Below the pieces are notes generated by a model. It was given only the letters and a program-made list of their open reading frames with translations. It searched no databases and had not been told where the DNA came from. Both the position numbers and the translations under genes were made by a program. A stretch of DNA of 64,000 nucleotides, from the NCBI GenBank assembly GCA_947311845.1, contig CAMZMU010000059.1, forward strand, positions 36,524,063 to 36,588,062, read 5' to 3'. Source of the DNA: Poa pratensis. Lineage: Eukaryota > Streptophyta > Magnoliopsida > Poales > Poaceae. Position 1 is the first letter of the stretch. Every line of letters starts with the position of its first letter. Positions 1-11,426 of this stretch are shown piece by piece.

Positions 1-839
1 GATCTATCAGCGCGTAACCCCATTTAGCTGCCATGTCTTTGTGGTGATGAGCTGATGGCGTTCGATCGTGTCGTTGGTTGGCCAGGCGAGGTCAGCACAT
101 AGTAGCTAGGGTGCATTACAGCATATGATCACCAATCTGTTTCAGTCGTTGATGTCTCATCTAATCCCCGGCCTTTAACTATTGCATGGCCCTCACTTGC
201 GATCGACGGCCAGCATCTAGTCTAGGTACAGTTTTGGAACGTGGGTTCGCCGCTGATCGATCGAACGGTGTCTATGGTAAGAGCAATACAGACCACGCAC
301 GAGAAAATCTACCCGTCCAATTCAGTCAGGTTTTGCTAATAGCCACACAGTATACTACTACACGGCAAGTTCGTCCGTCCAAGTCGACCAAGCACGTGAG
401 CCAAGTGAGCAGGGAGCCACACAGACCATGAGAGCTCCCATTCCTAGCAAGATTCCTTACTTAACTCGCTAGCTAGTGTATATGTGGGCGTGGTGGTCCA
501 GAGAGAGACCGGCGTCGTCGACGACGATCGACACCAGCTAGCACGGAGCAAGCAGATCACATCCAAAAAAGATGGCAACCGTCAGTTTGCGGGAAAGGGA
601 CGGCAGGCCGGCCGGGCACGAGTGGGCGAGTCACGACGACGCGGCGAATTCGTTCCTTCTGTTTCGCCGTAACAACGACGAGCAGGCGACCGGCCGAGTA
701 ACTGCCGCCGCGCATGCAGTTGTGAATGTATACGTTGCTTGCCGACTTGGCCTCTGTTTTCTTCAGATCTCACGCTTTACATTCGGGGGTCGACACCAAA
801 AGGAAGGAAAGTGAGCTGCGCTTTTCTTTCTAGTTCATA
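1..839. other. Non-coding flank, no gene recognised
   Basis: No reading frame here resembles a known protein. The open frames between about 186 and 814 are short, overlap on both strands and have no recognisable domain. This is the left flank of the Helitron that begins at 840. Confidence 0.5.
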
Positions 840-868
840 CTAGTTGAATGCCCGTGCGTTGCTACGGG
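840..868 (-). other. Helitron 3' terminus with subterminal hairpin
   Basis: The 18-bp inverted repeat CCCGTGCGTTGCTACGGG at 851-868 lies 7 bp inside the terminal CTAG (minus strand). It matches the conserved grass Helitron 3' hairpin, which acts as the rolling-circle termination signal. Confidence 0.8.
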
Positions 869-1795
869 AGGACAAACAAATATATAAATGAGATACATTA
901 TACGCTTCACTGCATCTCTTTTCCTCCCTTTGTTTCCCTCTCCACGTTGCACTGGCCACCACTATTGTCTACTTGTGGATTTGATGCATCCCCTTCGACC
1001 TTTGTGTTTCAGCACATTCGACACGGCACAACAATCACTCGATTTGTACATGGAGGAGGCGGGCATGGAGGGCGTTCTTGCGGCTTCCGGCAACTCAAGA
1101 ATCTGGTCTGTATGTACAAAGTAAAAACATCTAGACAGGTTATGGGGACCAAATACAGATAATTGCTTTACTGAAAATCCCCTCTGAACATATGGGAACA
1201 GAAATATGAATCATGCATGATTTTCAATTTTTCCATATATAGGATTGGAAATGTAGTTTTCAGCACATGAGCAACATCCCCTCTCTACCGAGTCATTGCT
1301 GCAATCACATGCTTCTTATGTTAAGCTAATTCTGAATACAAACGTCCAAAGTAATATAGCTACCTAGTACTGTAAAACGAGACTTGCAGCTGAAGCTGAT
1401 CAGTTTACTTCAAATTCAGAAGTACCTTCATGAACAACACCTCCACCTGCAGCTACCTAATTGCTGCCTCGGTGCAACTCCATACCAAGAAAACACCTAA
1501 CCTGTTAGTTCAGATTCAAATCGGAGAAGGCAGACAACATTCACGTCAAAGAAATATACCAAATCAAAATTTAGATCTATGTACATCTCTTTTTTATGAT
1601 GAAACATAACCAAAATATGATCAATACAGTGAAATGACGATGATATGTCGAACATAATGGAAAGTCTACATTTTATTAGAAAATCAAAGTATTGATGGTG
1701 ATCTAATCAATTTATATGATACTCCATGGTTCTATGTTCTGTTTGCCGAGCATTCAGAAGCCAAGACACATATCTAGAGACTGTAGTATGTTTAC

Positions 1796-3604
1796 CTCGC
1801 TGTCCTGGGCGACCTGGTCGCGGAGCTCCTTGATGATGGGGTGCCTGGGGTTGATCTCCAGGACACACTTTCCACGCATGTAGGCCTGCTTGCTCGAGTC
1901 CGACAGGGTCTGTGCCTGCATGATCTTCTCCATGTTGGAGCTCCACCCGTACTTGGAGGTCACCACCACGCAGGGGGTGTTGTGCAGCCGGTTGCTGATC
2001 TTCACCGAGTCGATGCCCTCGCTGCTGTCCAGGGCCTTCTTCCACCACTCCGTCAGCTCCTTGATCTCCTTGGCCTTCGAGTCCTTGCCCAGCTTCAGGC
2101 CATCCTTGGACACGTTCTGGAACTTCTTGTCCTCGTAGTCCATCAGGTACTGCATCAGGTACTCGTCCACAGGGTCCGTGAAGTAGATGACCTGCAAGAA
2201 AAGACCGGAATGCCACGTTACTTACACAGGGTTGATACAGGTTACAAATTAAGACTGTTGCAAAGGCAAAGCCAGCACAAATAACATACCTCATAGTTTT
2301 TCTTGGTTAGCTGCTCAAGGAACGGAGATTTCTCTAGCTGCTCCTTGCTGCTTCCTGTAAGGTAAAAGATATCCTTTTGCCCTGCCTTCATCCTTGAAAT
2401 ATACTCATCGAGAGAGACAAGTTTGCCATCTGACTTGGAACTGAAACAGATACAAGCAAGATCAGTTCTCTGCCACACTGTATAAAACTTCACCGTGACT
2501 AAAGGAATGCAGAATACAGGACAGACGTCTCGAATCTCAGAAGCTTCGCAAGACGGTTCCTGTTCGTTGCATATTCAATGATACCCAGCTTGATTGATTT
2601 TCCGAACTCGTTCCAGAACTTAGCATACTGGCCCTTCTTCTTCTCCATTGCAGTTTTCTCTTCATCTGGTTACACAAGATGATGAATAAGGATTTTGTCA
2701 TAAATATATAGTATGTGACTTGACTTCTTCAGAAACCCTAGTTGCCTGTCTTTTCTTTGTTGTTGTACTCCTCAGGATCTTCCTCGGCAAGTTTCCTAAT
2801 CATGTCAAGAGCCTTGCGGATCAGTTTCTTCTTGATGGTCTTCAGGCTGCTATGTTGTTGAAGCATTTCTCATGATACATTGAGAGGCAGTGTGTCTGAG
2901 TCAACAATACCCTAGAGAGAACAATAGCATGTTATAAGTTAATCTGCACAAGTCAATACTCAATAGACAAAATATTCCATTTCATGAAATAGTGATGCAG
3001 TACCATCAAGAAGCTGAGGTACTTTGGAAGAAGATCATCAAACTCATCGGAGATGAAAACTCTTCTAACAAATAACTTGAGATTCGACTTGTTAGCATTG
3101 TAGTAACTTTCGTAGAGATCATGTGGAGCCTTCGGAGGGACAAAAAGCAAAGCTTTGAACTCAACATCTCCCTCGGCACTGAAGTGACTCCAAGACATAG
3201 GCTTGTCATCGCCGAAGTCCTTCAAAAAAATTGATGTTAGGGACATTTCTTGTTTTATCTTCAAAAAAAGATTTGTCTCCTATGAATTCATAACTGAAGT
3301 ACCTTAGCTCCCATTCGGTGGTAGTTTCCTTTACTGTCTTCGTCTTGGGCTTTTTCTCTTCCCCATCTTCAGTCTCTTCTTCCTCCGAGGTCTCTGTGGC
3401 TATAAAATAAAGCAAGATGCATTAGATTCCATGCACACAACCCAGTATGATCCTGGAAACATGAATTATATTGACTGGTAACTTACTCGATTCCTCTTCT
3501 TCACTTGATTCCTCCTCGTCAGCTGGCACCTCAACATCAACCTCCTTGGTTGCCCACAAGTAAATGGGGAAATTGATGAACTCAGAATACTTCTTCACCA
3601 ATTC
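1796..3604 (-). pseudogene. GRP94: ER-type HSP90 (endoplasmin/GRP94) gene fragment, broken
   Basis: Seven exon-like blocks on the minus strand read as the middle domain and part of the C-terminal domain of endoplasmin, the ER-lumen HSP90 chaperone. Approximate exons: 3604-3487 (starts ELVKKYSEFINFPIYLW), 3399-3303 (acidic linker, ends TTTEWEL), 3219-3004 (DFGDDKPMSWSHFSAEGD), 2911-2746 (GIVDSDTLPLNVS), 2665-2523, 2440-2290 (SDGKLVSLDEYISRMKAGQK) and 2191-1796 (ends HPIIKELRDQVAQDSE). Most junctions keep GT/AG and reading phase. The whole N-terminal ATPase domain is missing, as is everything after QDSE, including any KDEL-type retention tail. Damage: an in-frame TGA at 2872-2870 where the family has Arg after NVS; the segment expected between TEWEL and DFGDD is absent and replaced by about 80 bp; and the donor at 2745 reads GC rather than GT. 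It lies entirely inside the Helitron and in its orientation. It is a captured, non-functional copy that may be transcribed. The acidic linker and sequence favour the ER paralogue over the cytosolic or chloroplast ones. Confidence 0.88.
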
Positions 3605-4694
3605 CTGCAAAACAAGTACCCATAGTAAGCAAAACAAGTACCCTCCTTGGTTTCGGTAATCTCTGTAGCCATTGTTTCAATCTACACGTACATGCACGAT
3701 TCTTCTACAGCCTACACAAGCGATTCACTCAACATAGCAGAAAGGAAGCAATTTTTCGTTTGCAAAATTACATGGAAGGAGGAGGAGGAGAAGAGGGAGC
3801 TCACCTTACCAAGATGGGGATGTCCACAGCCTGCAGCAGCATGCCGGAGTGGTGGTGGCCGGCAGCATATCGAAGACGCGGAGGAGGTAGGGCATCCATC
3901 TCCGGCGCCGGCTCCAGCCTCTGCCGTCGCAGCTGCTGCTATGGCGGCCTTCAGCCATGACCGCCGGCCAGTCGGCTGTTCCCCGCCTGCGTCATTGGCA
4001 CCTGGGCGCAGGTAGGTCGGGCTGTTGCTAGGGCGAGCCATGGAGGGCCACCGGGCCGGCGGGAGGCCAGCTCGCGAGCGGAGGTGCCCGCTTGCAGCAG
4101 ATAGAGGGAGAGGGTGGCGGCGCCGACCCGATGCAGAGAGGAGGGGAGAAGGGGCGGCGGGGGACGCGGCGTTCGATGTGGTGGAGGGCGATGGTGGTGG
4201 CCGGCGAGATCGGAAGCAAAGGAGGGAGGCGGCGCTGGGAGAACGACGCTGGTGGCCGGAATTGGGGCGGCCGGCTGGCCTGGAAGGCGCGCGGTGGTTC
4301 CCCAGGGCGCCGACGGAGTTGGTTGCTGATGGCGGCGGCGGATCGAACGGATGGATGCGGGGAATCGAGGGGATGGAGACTCCGGTGGTGTGGGTGATGC
4401 CGGGCTGCAGATCGAGGGATGGAGGCGGGGAATCGAGGGGGTGAGGAGGCGCCGGGAGGCACCGGTGGTGGGAGGCGCACGGCCGCACGGGGGCGACGGC
4501 CTCGCCAGGGAGGCGTGCGGCGGCGCCCGGGCCGTGGAGGCGCACGGGAACGGAGGCCTCGACGAGGAGGAGGTGGGGGGAGGGTTGCGGGGCGAAGCAC
4601 GAGCCGTTGGATTTCGTACGTCGCCGATGTCGTCCGTTGGATTTCGTCCGTCGGGTGGCAGAAGACAGGACACTCCATACTTTTGTAGTAGAGA

Positions 4695-6316
4695 TATACG
4701 CGCGCTGACATTCCCACTTAATTATACGCATGCGTGCGTGCTTCTTCTTCACTCCAAGGTAATGCGTAGCCAATGGCACTTTGGTTATTTTGCCCGCCTA
4801 CTCTAGGGGATCAGACTCTTTAGTCAAGAAAATCGTGAGACCAAGCATGTTCGACCGGCCGGCTTAAGGGGGATATATGCGTTATGCGTAGCGATCAATC
4901 TTGAGAAATTTAGAGCCACATTGGTGGTACTCTTTTCGGCACCGCACAAACGCAAGCTAGGCGCACGCGTGATAGGAGGAAGAGATGGATGTGCGCCCAT
5001 GATCGATCGCTTAAAGCAGAAGCACGTACACACCTTGGGCTAAATGCGCACACACAGAGGAGATGATGAGCAACAAAAGCGAGGATAAGGTCGCCGCCTA
5101 TAGCCAAAAAAGAACTAGCAGCGAGCGCAGTACGCATAGTGCGGGCCGGCGCCCAGGCCTAGGTGAAAGAAAGCAACGCGCGCAATGGAACGGATCGATC
5201 GATGACCTCGCCGCGACGGCACCGCGACGGCCGGCCGGGAAAGAGACGAGCGCGTCGCCGTTGCGGACGCTACGGCCAACAACCGGAGCCGAAGCTCGTT
5301 CGGCCGCGTAACATGCTGTGGCCGTGGACGTATTGGCAAGTTCGATATTGAGCTTGCTGCTACCTTCTGTGGACGCCATGCATGCAGTGCAAGCATGGCG
5401 TACTGACTGCCCTGCGTGGCATGCAGTGTGTGGCTGGCTATGTGCATATATGCACTTTTCTACCGCACGAATTAACGCAGTCATTTACAGAGAAGATATA
5501 TAGTCCGAGTCGTCGTTACTTTCACCCACGTACGAGCGCTTCTTGCTGGCAAAGCAACCAGAGAACGAATGAGATCGTAATAGGTAGGATCAGCCAGAGT
5601 GCTCAAGCTACCACTTGCACTACAGGAGCATAATCATTTCGGCTTACATGCAAAAGGGTGACGCTGACAGTCCATTAACCCGGCAGGGCGATCCATATAT
5701 ATCGACCGATTTTAATCGCGGATCGATGCCTAGCACACACTAGTGGCGACTACTGACGATGGAGCGAAGTGCCGCGCGCGCTCAAACGATAAACAAAGGG
5801 ACCAACGCGTGCGGCGTCACCGTGACGCCGCCGTGACGCCATGAACCACGGCGCCGGTGCACTCCAAACATATCGCTGATCGATCGTCGAGTCCCTGTCT
5901 TAGTTCTGGTTGCATGCGAGCTGCGGTCCTGTGACTCCTGTCCATGAGATACCTTGCAAATTGCAGATGTGGAAACGCGCATACGAACGATCCGAGAGAT
6001 ACACTACACACATCGACAAGCATGCCCGCACACCGGGCTGACCGCTACACTTCTATGGAGCTTAGCTGCAGGGTTTCCCTATCTCCAGCTAGCGTACGTG
6101 TGCGTCGGATTTTTAAGCTAGGATCCATGCATCACGCTGATGCAGGCAGTGATGCATGCAACAACGTGATGAGATGGGCATGTTACTTACTGCTCGGGAT
6201 TCTAGCCATGGCGCAGATCGTTTGCCGGAGTGGCCTTCGCCGGCCGGCCCTGATGTGTTGTGCCTGCTCGGTTCGGTGTTGCTACTCGCGCCTGTCTCAA
6301 TCCCGATCTGCTTCTA
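4695..6316. other. Intergenic stretch, no supported gene
   Basis: GC-rich and rich in CGATCGATCG-like and CATGCATG-like words. The overlapping short frames at 5063-5633 and 5782-6371 match nothing I know. The segment around 6160-6250 is similar to 14245-14335 in the same orientation, so it belongs at least partly to a dispersed repeat. Confidence 0.4.
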
Positions 6317-6439
6317 CTCCCTCCGTTCCAATTTAATTGACTTGCTATCTATCAAATGTGGATGTATCTAGTCATGTTACATGTATAGATACATCCACAT
6401 GTGGTGGATAGCAAGTCAATTAAATTGGAACGGAGGGAG
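6317..6439. mobile_element. Stowaway-type MITE
   Basis: A near-perfect 123-bp hairpin with ends CTCCCTCCGTTCCAATTTAA and its reverse complement, flanked by TA on both sides (6315-6316 and 6440-6441). TA duplication and the CTCCCTCCGT end are diagnostic of Stowaway (Tc1/mariner-derived) elements. Confidence 0.93.
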
Positions 6440-6711
6440 TAGTACGCTAACCCTTCTATATATTTCCATAGCGTGTTCTGGATGATGTGCTTCATCGATC
6501 GGTACTGAACTGAAGCTAGTTAGGCTAGGGTTGGCGCCATGGCTAACGCCTGCATGGTAGGTAGGGTACTTGCGTGCAGTAGCCAAGGGGGGCAACCGGA
6601 CATGAATCTCATCGATGCTTTGATGTGGTACGCTTCCGGCTGATAGATAGGGCGAACGTGTCGGAGATGCCAAGCTAGCTTTTGTTGCGCCGGGGAGAAT
6701 TTTGTTTTGGT

Positions 6712-7130
6712 TTTTTTTTAATGGAAATCTCGCCACTTTATTGATCAACACAAATGTTTACAGGTACGTTAATAGAATCATAAGGAGTACCTAACCATAT
6801 ATGTCTACCATTCTACCAACTCCTAAAGAGAGACCATGCTTAGCGAGATTATGAGCTTCAAAGTTTGAACTTCTATTTTCATGATGAAAACTACAGGAAG
6901 CAAAGTATGTCGATCTTCTTTGGATTTCCCTGATGATGGGGGCGTAAATCCCCATAGAGTTGCTCAGAATATCATCCACCACAACCTTGCAGTCCGAGGC
7001 TAAGTCAATTCTCGTGACAGCCAGGTCCTCCGCAAGAGCTAATCCTTCCCGACAAGCTAGAGCTTCAAAAATCCAAAGATCAGTAATAATGCCTTTCACA
7101 ACCAGCACCGATGCTCCTAAATGAGACGTT
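6712..7130 (-). mobile_element. 5'-truncated LINE relic with RNase H-like end
   Basis: On the minus strand a frame from 7108 to 6791 reads as the plant LINE-type RNase H domain: EALACREGLALAEDLAV, then IDLASDCKVVVDDI, then FEAHNLAKHGLSLG near the end. It is followed by a 3' tail with AATAAAG (around 6740) and a poly(A) run, seen as T residues at 6712-6719 on the plus strand. Reverse transcriptase is absent, so this is the 3' end of a truncated insertion. I could not find a clear target duplication. The catalytic DEDD set is incomplete in the retained part. Confidence 0.7.
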
Positions 7131-7852
7131 TTGTGGTACCCTCAAATCAATAACAGCCATTTATATTTGTCCATCCAAGGGCACAGACGAAATCATACTA
7201 GTGCTAAAATCTGGAGTAGTACAAATCATACTAGTAGCTAATTCGTGACCCCTCGCAGATGGGCCCTGGCCCAAGACGCTAGATGGGTGTCGGCCGGAGA
7301 TAAAATTCGGATTTTGGCCCTAAATGGTGGATGGCACGTGGATGGCAACTACTACGTCGGCTCCCTGTCCTAAAGAATTCTCCAGTTCGCGAAATGGAAA
7401 CCCTAGCTCGAGCTAGAGATCCTCAACGCCTCCTAAGACAAAGCACTTTGCCACACGGCAGAAACATATGTTACACAAACCGCACAAGACTATTATAAAG
7501 TTTCATTACGCATAGCACGACTTGCACATACCAAAGAAACGAGGAAAGGTACAAACTTAGCCGGCTTGCGAATCAATCTTCCAAGCACTGAAATTTCCAG
7601 GAAAAACCTCACAGCATGTGTTCCCAGGAACTGAACACAAAAATTATACTACAGAAAATTTCCCTTAGTCTCACCCAGGCTAGCAGCTGAGGTTCATACA
7701 ACCATTTTTTCCATGTCTACCGTGCCCCAGATCGTGCAAATAAAGTCTGGACAGACCCAGTTCTACTGGAACTTCACACTACAGTCAGTTTTCCTCTGAA
7801 CTTATACCAGATACAAAAGAAATCACATCCTTTTCTTATTACAGATCACAGA
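7131..7852. other. Non-coding stretch, possibly 3' UTR of a minus-strand gene
   Basis: No coding frame. The word GAAATCATACTAGTGC at 7191-7206 recurs at 10060-10075. The stretch 7440-7850 is AT-rich and could be the 3' untranslated region of the doubtful minus-strand gene that follows, but no polyadenylation signal settles this. Confidence 0.3.
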
Positions 7853-9998
7853 CTAGCATAAAGGAACCAGCTCAACAACATCCTCGTCACCCCAGCACCC
7901 ATCCACTGCTTCTATTGAATATCTCATTAGCCACTCGTAACATTGCAGCAGCTCCACCAAATTGTCTACCTCGAAGTTCTGTCCTCTGCAATGCAGCCCA
8001 AGAATGAATAAAATGCGAAACCTGAGAGAGATTACACTAGACATATCTACAGGAAAACTATTCTTGAAACAATCAGCAGCTTATCCTTTTTTCTTCTTTA
8101 TAAAATTCATTACCCCACTACAAAGTTCATCCAAATTAGAAGGTAAATATTGAAATCCAAAGGTACAAGCTACAATATCCAAGACAAATTTAGCTACTGC
8201 ATGAACTGAACACTTAATCTTGCAGGATGATTAAAAACAGGAAAACGATATTGCTATGTTTGGTCATGGCCAAAAAATTGGTGGCTTGGTTTTGGTCATC
8301 AACCAGATATACCGTAATCATCGCCCAACAGATAGATGCCTTAAGTAAATGGTATATAACAAATTAATGGTATAATGATGAGTTGGTGACAATGGTTTTC
8401 AGGTCAAAAGCTGTGATAAAAAAATATTGATGCCTTTAAACATAGAACCTCAAAGGACAAATAGTAGTTACATATGAGAAAATCAGCAAAATGTAAATCA
8501 TAAACCCCTGGTGCAAGAGAGGGCAGCAAGTAGTTTGGTCATGATACTTCTTCATCTACAAGCTACCTGGTTGTTTATATTAGTTTTCTTCCTTGTTCTT
8601 AGACATAAGTTGTAAGAGGCTAAACCTCTATAATAAAAGAGGAGCCGCAACCTACCAGTGGTATTAAAGAAAAAAAAACTGATTAGTCGTTCTTACATCT
8701 AGATTTCAATATCCCAGCCTATAATCCTATCTTGCCGATGAGAACCCATCCCCCCTTCAGCAGTCGCCACTCGGCTCTCCTCTGTCGGAATTTAAGAAAT
8801 ACCAACTATATGTTCTTCCTAAATGCTCATTTAGTGATTATTGTATGTACCTTTGGGGGTCACAGATTGATTGCTTGTTTCATCAACTCACAAACCGCCT
8901 GGAATATAAAGAAGAGGAGACAGCAAATAAAATGCGTACTACACCAGGAATAAAAACTGGAAGAAGAATATATATATAATATTAATTCTCCTACAGTTAC
9001 CTTTGTCCCTAAAGCCGAATTTCTCGTGGAATGACTTCGCCCTCTTCTTACATGGAGCACCTTTCCCATTTATCGGTATTGGATCCAGGACTTTGCGAGT
9101 AAAAGATTGGTTCACCCCTGAAAAATATGCGCAATGGATACTAGGCCTAATTACAATTTTGCACTCTCTCATATGCCATTTTTGTCATCTAAAATCATTA
9201 CTAATTCAATACGGTCATGTATTACACCTAGTATTTGTATACACGCAAGAGCAGATGGGCTAAAAACTGACTAGCTATTTCAGCAAATCTATACTGCGTA
9301 GAGAAGATAACTGAAGTTTCTTCAGTTCAGTTAAAAATGCAAAAGAGGGAGAAAAGGTGAAACATTATTGGAGAAACTTTCTCAAGTGTGGTGCACAGTG
9401 TCTGTCTGTCTCTCCTCCAGTATCTCATATTCTACTCTGAAGCAATCTCACTGTAGGTCTGTGTCGGCAGAGTAAGTACGATCATGCCATCACTACTAAC
9501 AGGTAAGGACACAATTAGATTTAGATACTTATTACTGACAGAACTCTAGTATATGGTTTTACCTATACAAACTCTAGCGACTGACTAAACTGAACTGCAC
9601 TGCATAGAGATGATGGAGGGGAACACGTACATAGTGCCTCAGGCGAGACTGGGCCGGCCTCCGGCGGTATGCAGCACAAAGGGGATGGATTTCCGGTCTG
9701 GAATACGATTCAAGGCGGACGAACGACTCGGTGTCCGCGTCCGAGATGTCGGCGGGGGTGGCGTGTTGCGAATGTGCCAGCCGGAGGCCGAGACGGCGGC
9801 GACGTGCTCGGGCGAGTGCGAAGTGGAGGCGGCCCGCGAGTCAGATGTACGCGGTGGCGTCGTCTGTAGGCAAGTTTGAGGTGGCGGCGGCCGTGGGTCA
9901 GGTGTACGCGGCGGCGGTCTGCCGGTGGCTAGCCGTGTGAAGTCGATTTGTTTCCGCTGAAACCGTTCGCTATGGCCTTGTCCAGTTTTTTTCATCAT
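7853..9998 (-). CDS. Doubtful multi-exon gene of unknown function
   Basis: I do not recognise this gene. Two blocks on the minus strand look like real exons because splice sites and protein-like sequence coincide. One, about 9116-8998, follows an acceptor ending TTTTTCAG, reads GVNQSFTRKVLDPIPINGKG and then KSFHEKFGFRDKG, and ends at a GTAACT donor. The other, about 7987-7853, follows an acceptor GCATTGCAG, reads GQNFEVDNLVELLQCYEWLM and ends ELVPLC before a stop. A GC-rich, proline- and serine-rich frame at 9998-9639 could be a first exon, but its donor and frame are unclear. The last exon is acidic and probably helical; the upstream block is basic. Middle exons are not resolved, so the product cannot be assembled. 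It may be a small nuclear protein gene, or a relic. Confidence 0.3.
8500..8680 (+). mobile_element. Possible retroposon 3' tail
   Basis: AATAAAAG near 8630 is followed by a short A-rich tail at 8668-8679, resembling the 3' end of a non-LTR insertion within the doubtful gene's intron. No coding part or target duplication is visible. Confidence 0.25.
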
Positions 9999-10075
9999 AC
10001 TTCCGGCTTACTGGGCCGGCTGGGCCTAATCTCCGCCCTTTCATCTCAGCCGTGCATATGAAATCATACTAGTGC

Positions 10076-11417
10076 GGGTACCACTACCTAGAGGGTTCCT
10101 TCACAAAGGGAAAAAACAGAGTCTAAGAGTCCGCCACGTGTGACCATGCGCACGAGGCAGCGAAAAGAAAATCCAACACGGCACTGCGCCGGTCCCCGCG
10201 TCCCATGGGCGCTGACCCAGTCCGAGCGACGAGGGGAAATCCAAGTTCGTCACGTTAGCTATTCGCTCCGATCGATCGAGCTGCCGCAGAAACCACCGTA
10301 CGATCACGCGTATAGCCCTCCGTGAAAAGCTAGACCATCGCGAATGATTCCCACAATGTACGCGCTCCCTCCGCGCCGGCCGGCCGGCCGGATGTACGAG
10401 GACGTACATGTTTCCAAAGAACAAAAAGCCCCTGCACTGTACACGAATGGAAAAAGACCTCACAACCGACCAGTCGCGGTGTACAAATTAATTGAATATA
10501 GAATCAGTACTACACAGAAGTAGTAGTACAAAAAAACAAAATAAAATAAATCATGATGTACAGAGTACACAAAACTTGATGTACGAAACTAGACAAAGAA
10601 GGTACAAAACACACAAAACTGGAAGTATAGAGTACGATGAAAAACTAAATAGAGTAGGAGTACAAACTACCATGTTGCTACTGGATGTACACACATGTTG
10701 CTACTGGATGTATGTACATTGTGCTACTGGATGTACGGACGCGCTGCTACTAGTTGTACACGATTCTACTGAATGTACGTCCGCGCTGCTACTGGATGTA
10801 CAGATCGCAACAAGATGTACGCTAACGTTGCTACTAGTTGTACACGATGCTACTGGATGTACTACACTAGCGCTGCTACTGGATGTACACCGCTACTGCT
10901 ACTAGATGTACACTCACACTGCTACTAGTTGTACACGATGCTACTGGTTGTACATCTGCGTGCTACTGAATGTACACGATGCAACTGGATGTACAATCGC
11001 GTCCTGCTATTGCATGTACACTCACACTGCTACTAGATGTACACGCTGTTACTGGATATACAAATACACAGAACTGGTCGTACAAAGTACGAGAAAAAAA
11101 AGTTTCTCAAAACTTATCAACAATGGATCTACTTTTGAAGATCTCGACGCGAGGATTTCAAATATGCAAACCGTTCATAATTTGGATAAATGGTTCAAAA
11201 GATATTTCATTTTAAAAAAACGAATCTCGAAATAAATGCAGTTCAAATCTGGGCGGAGGAGAAGAAAGAGAAAACCTAGCAAAATTCTCTCAAGCTGCCA
11301 CTTGTCACGCATGCAACACACCCACGGGACCACGTTAAACGAGAAACCGACACTTGTCAAAAGCACGACACGCACAGGGTTCCCTTCGCGAAGGAAAACC
11401 TTTTATTAGTGATTTCG
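10076..11417. mobile_element. Mutator-like (MULE) non-autonomous element
   Basis: The element is bounded by a perfect 9-bp direct repeat TACTAGTGC (10067-10075 and 11418-11426), the duplication length expected of Mutator-like elements. Its ends form an imperfect inverted repeat of about 35 bp. The left end contains CACTACCTAGAGGG then TTCCTTCACAAAGGGAA; the right end, reversed, contains CACTAATAAAAGG then TTCCTTCGCGAAGGGAA. There is no transposase. The interior is dominated by a GTAC-rich minisatellite. The palindromic TTCCTTCRCRAAGGGAA block within each end is a further shared feature. The class call depends on the 9-bp duplication, so another TIR superfamily is possible. Confidence 0.65.
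10670..11090 (+). repeat. Degenerate minisatellite, core GCTACTGGATGTACA
   Basis: About eighteen copies of a core close to GCTACTGGATGTACA, spaced roughly 20-26 bp apart with variable linkers. Because the spacing is partly a multiple of three, it gives open frames with repeats such as ATGCT and LLLDVH. I regard those as artefacts of the array. It fills the middle of the MULE-like element. Confidence 0.85.
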
Positions 11418-11426
11418 TACTAGTGC

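Larger units (their letters stand above)
840..4694 (-). mobile_element. Non-autonomous Helitron carrying a GRP94 gene fragment
   Basis: Both ends match the plant Helitron consensus on the minus strand. The 5' end begins TCTCTACTACAAAA at 4694, preceded by host A at 4695. The 3' end is CTAG at 843-840, followed by host T at 839, with the GC-rich hairpin CCCGTAGCAACGCACGGG at 868-851 just inside it. Insertion between A and T with no target duplication is the Helitron rule. The element is 3855 bp and has no Rep/helicase gene, so it is non-autonomous. Its cargo, in the same orientation, is a multi-exon piece of an ER-type HSP90 gene. The 5' third (about 3800-4640) is very GC-rich and open in several frames, with proline- and arginine-rich translations, and may be a second captured fragment that I cannot identify. 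The exact ends are seen directly; the class assignment rests on the known consensus. Confidence 0.85.

Noticed and set aside
3712..4779. 355-codon minus-strand open frame
   Set aside because: It crosses the Helitron boundary at 4694, is Pro/Arg/Ser-rich, and competes with equally open frames on both strands.
7191..10075. GAAATCATACTAGTGC at 7191-7206 and 10060-10075 as termini of one larger element
   Set aside because: The right copy overlaps the 9-bp duplication of the MULE-like element and no inverted ends match; probably a short dispersed word.
10492..11235. Two adjacent open frames of 137 and 109 codons
   Set aside because: Their repeats (LLLDVH, ATGCT) come from the GTAC-rich minisatellite; no protein family fits.
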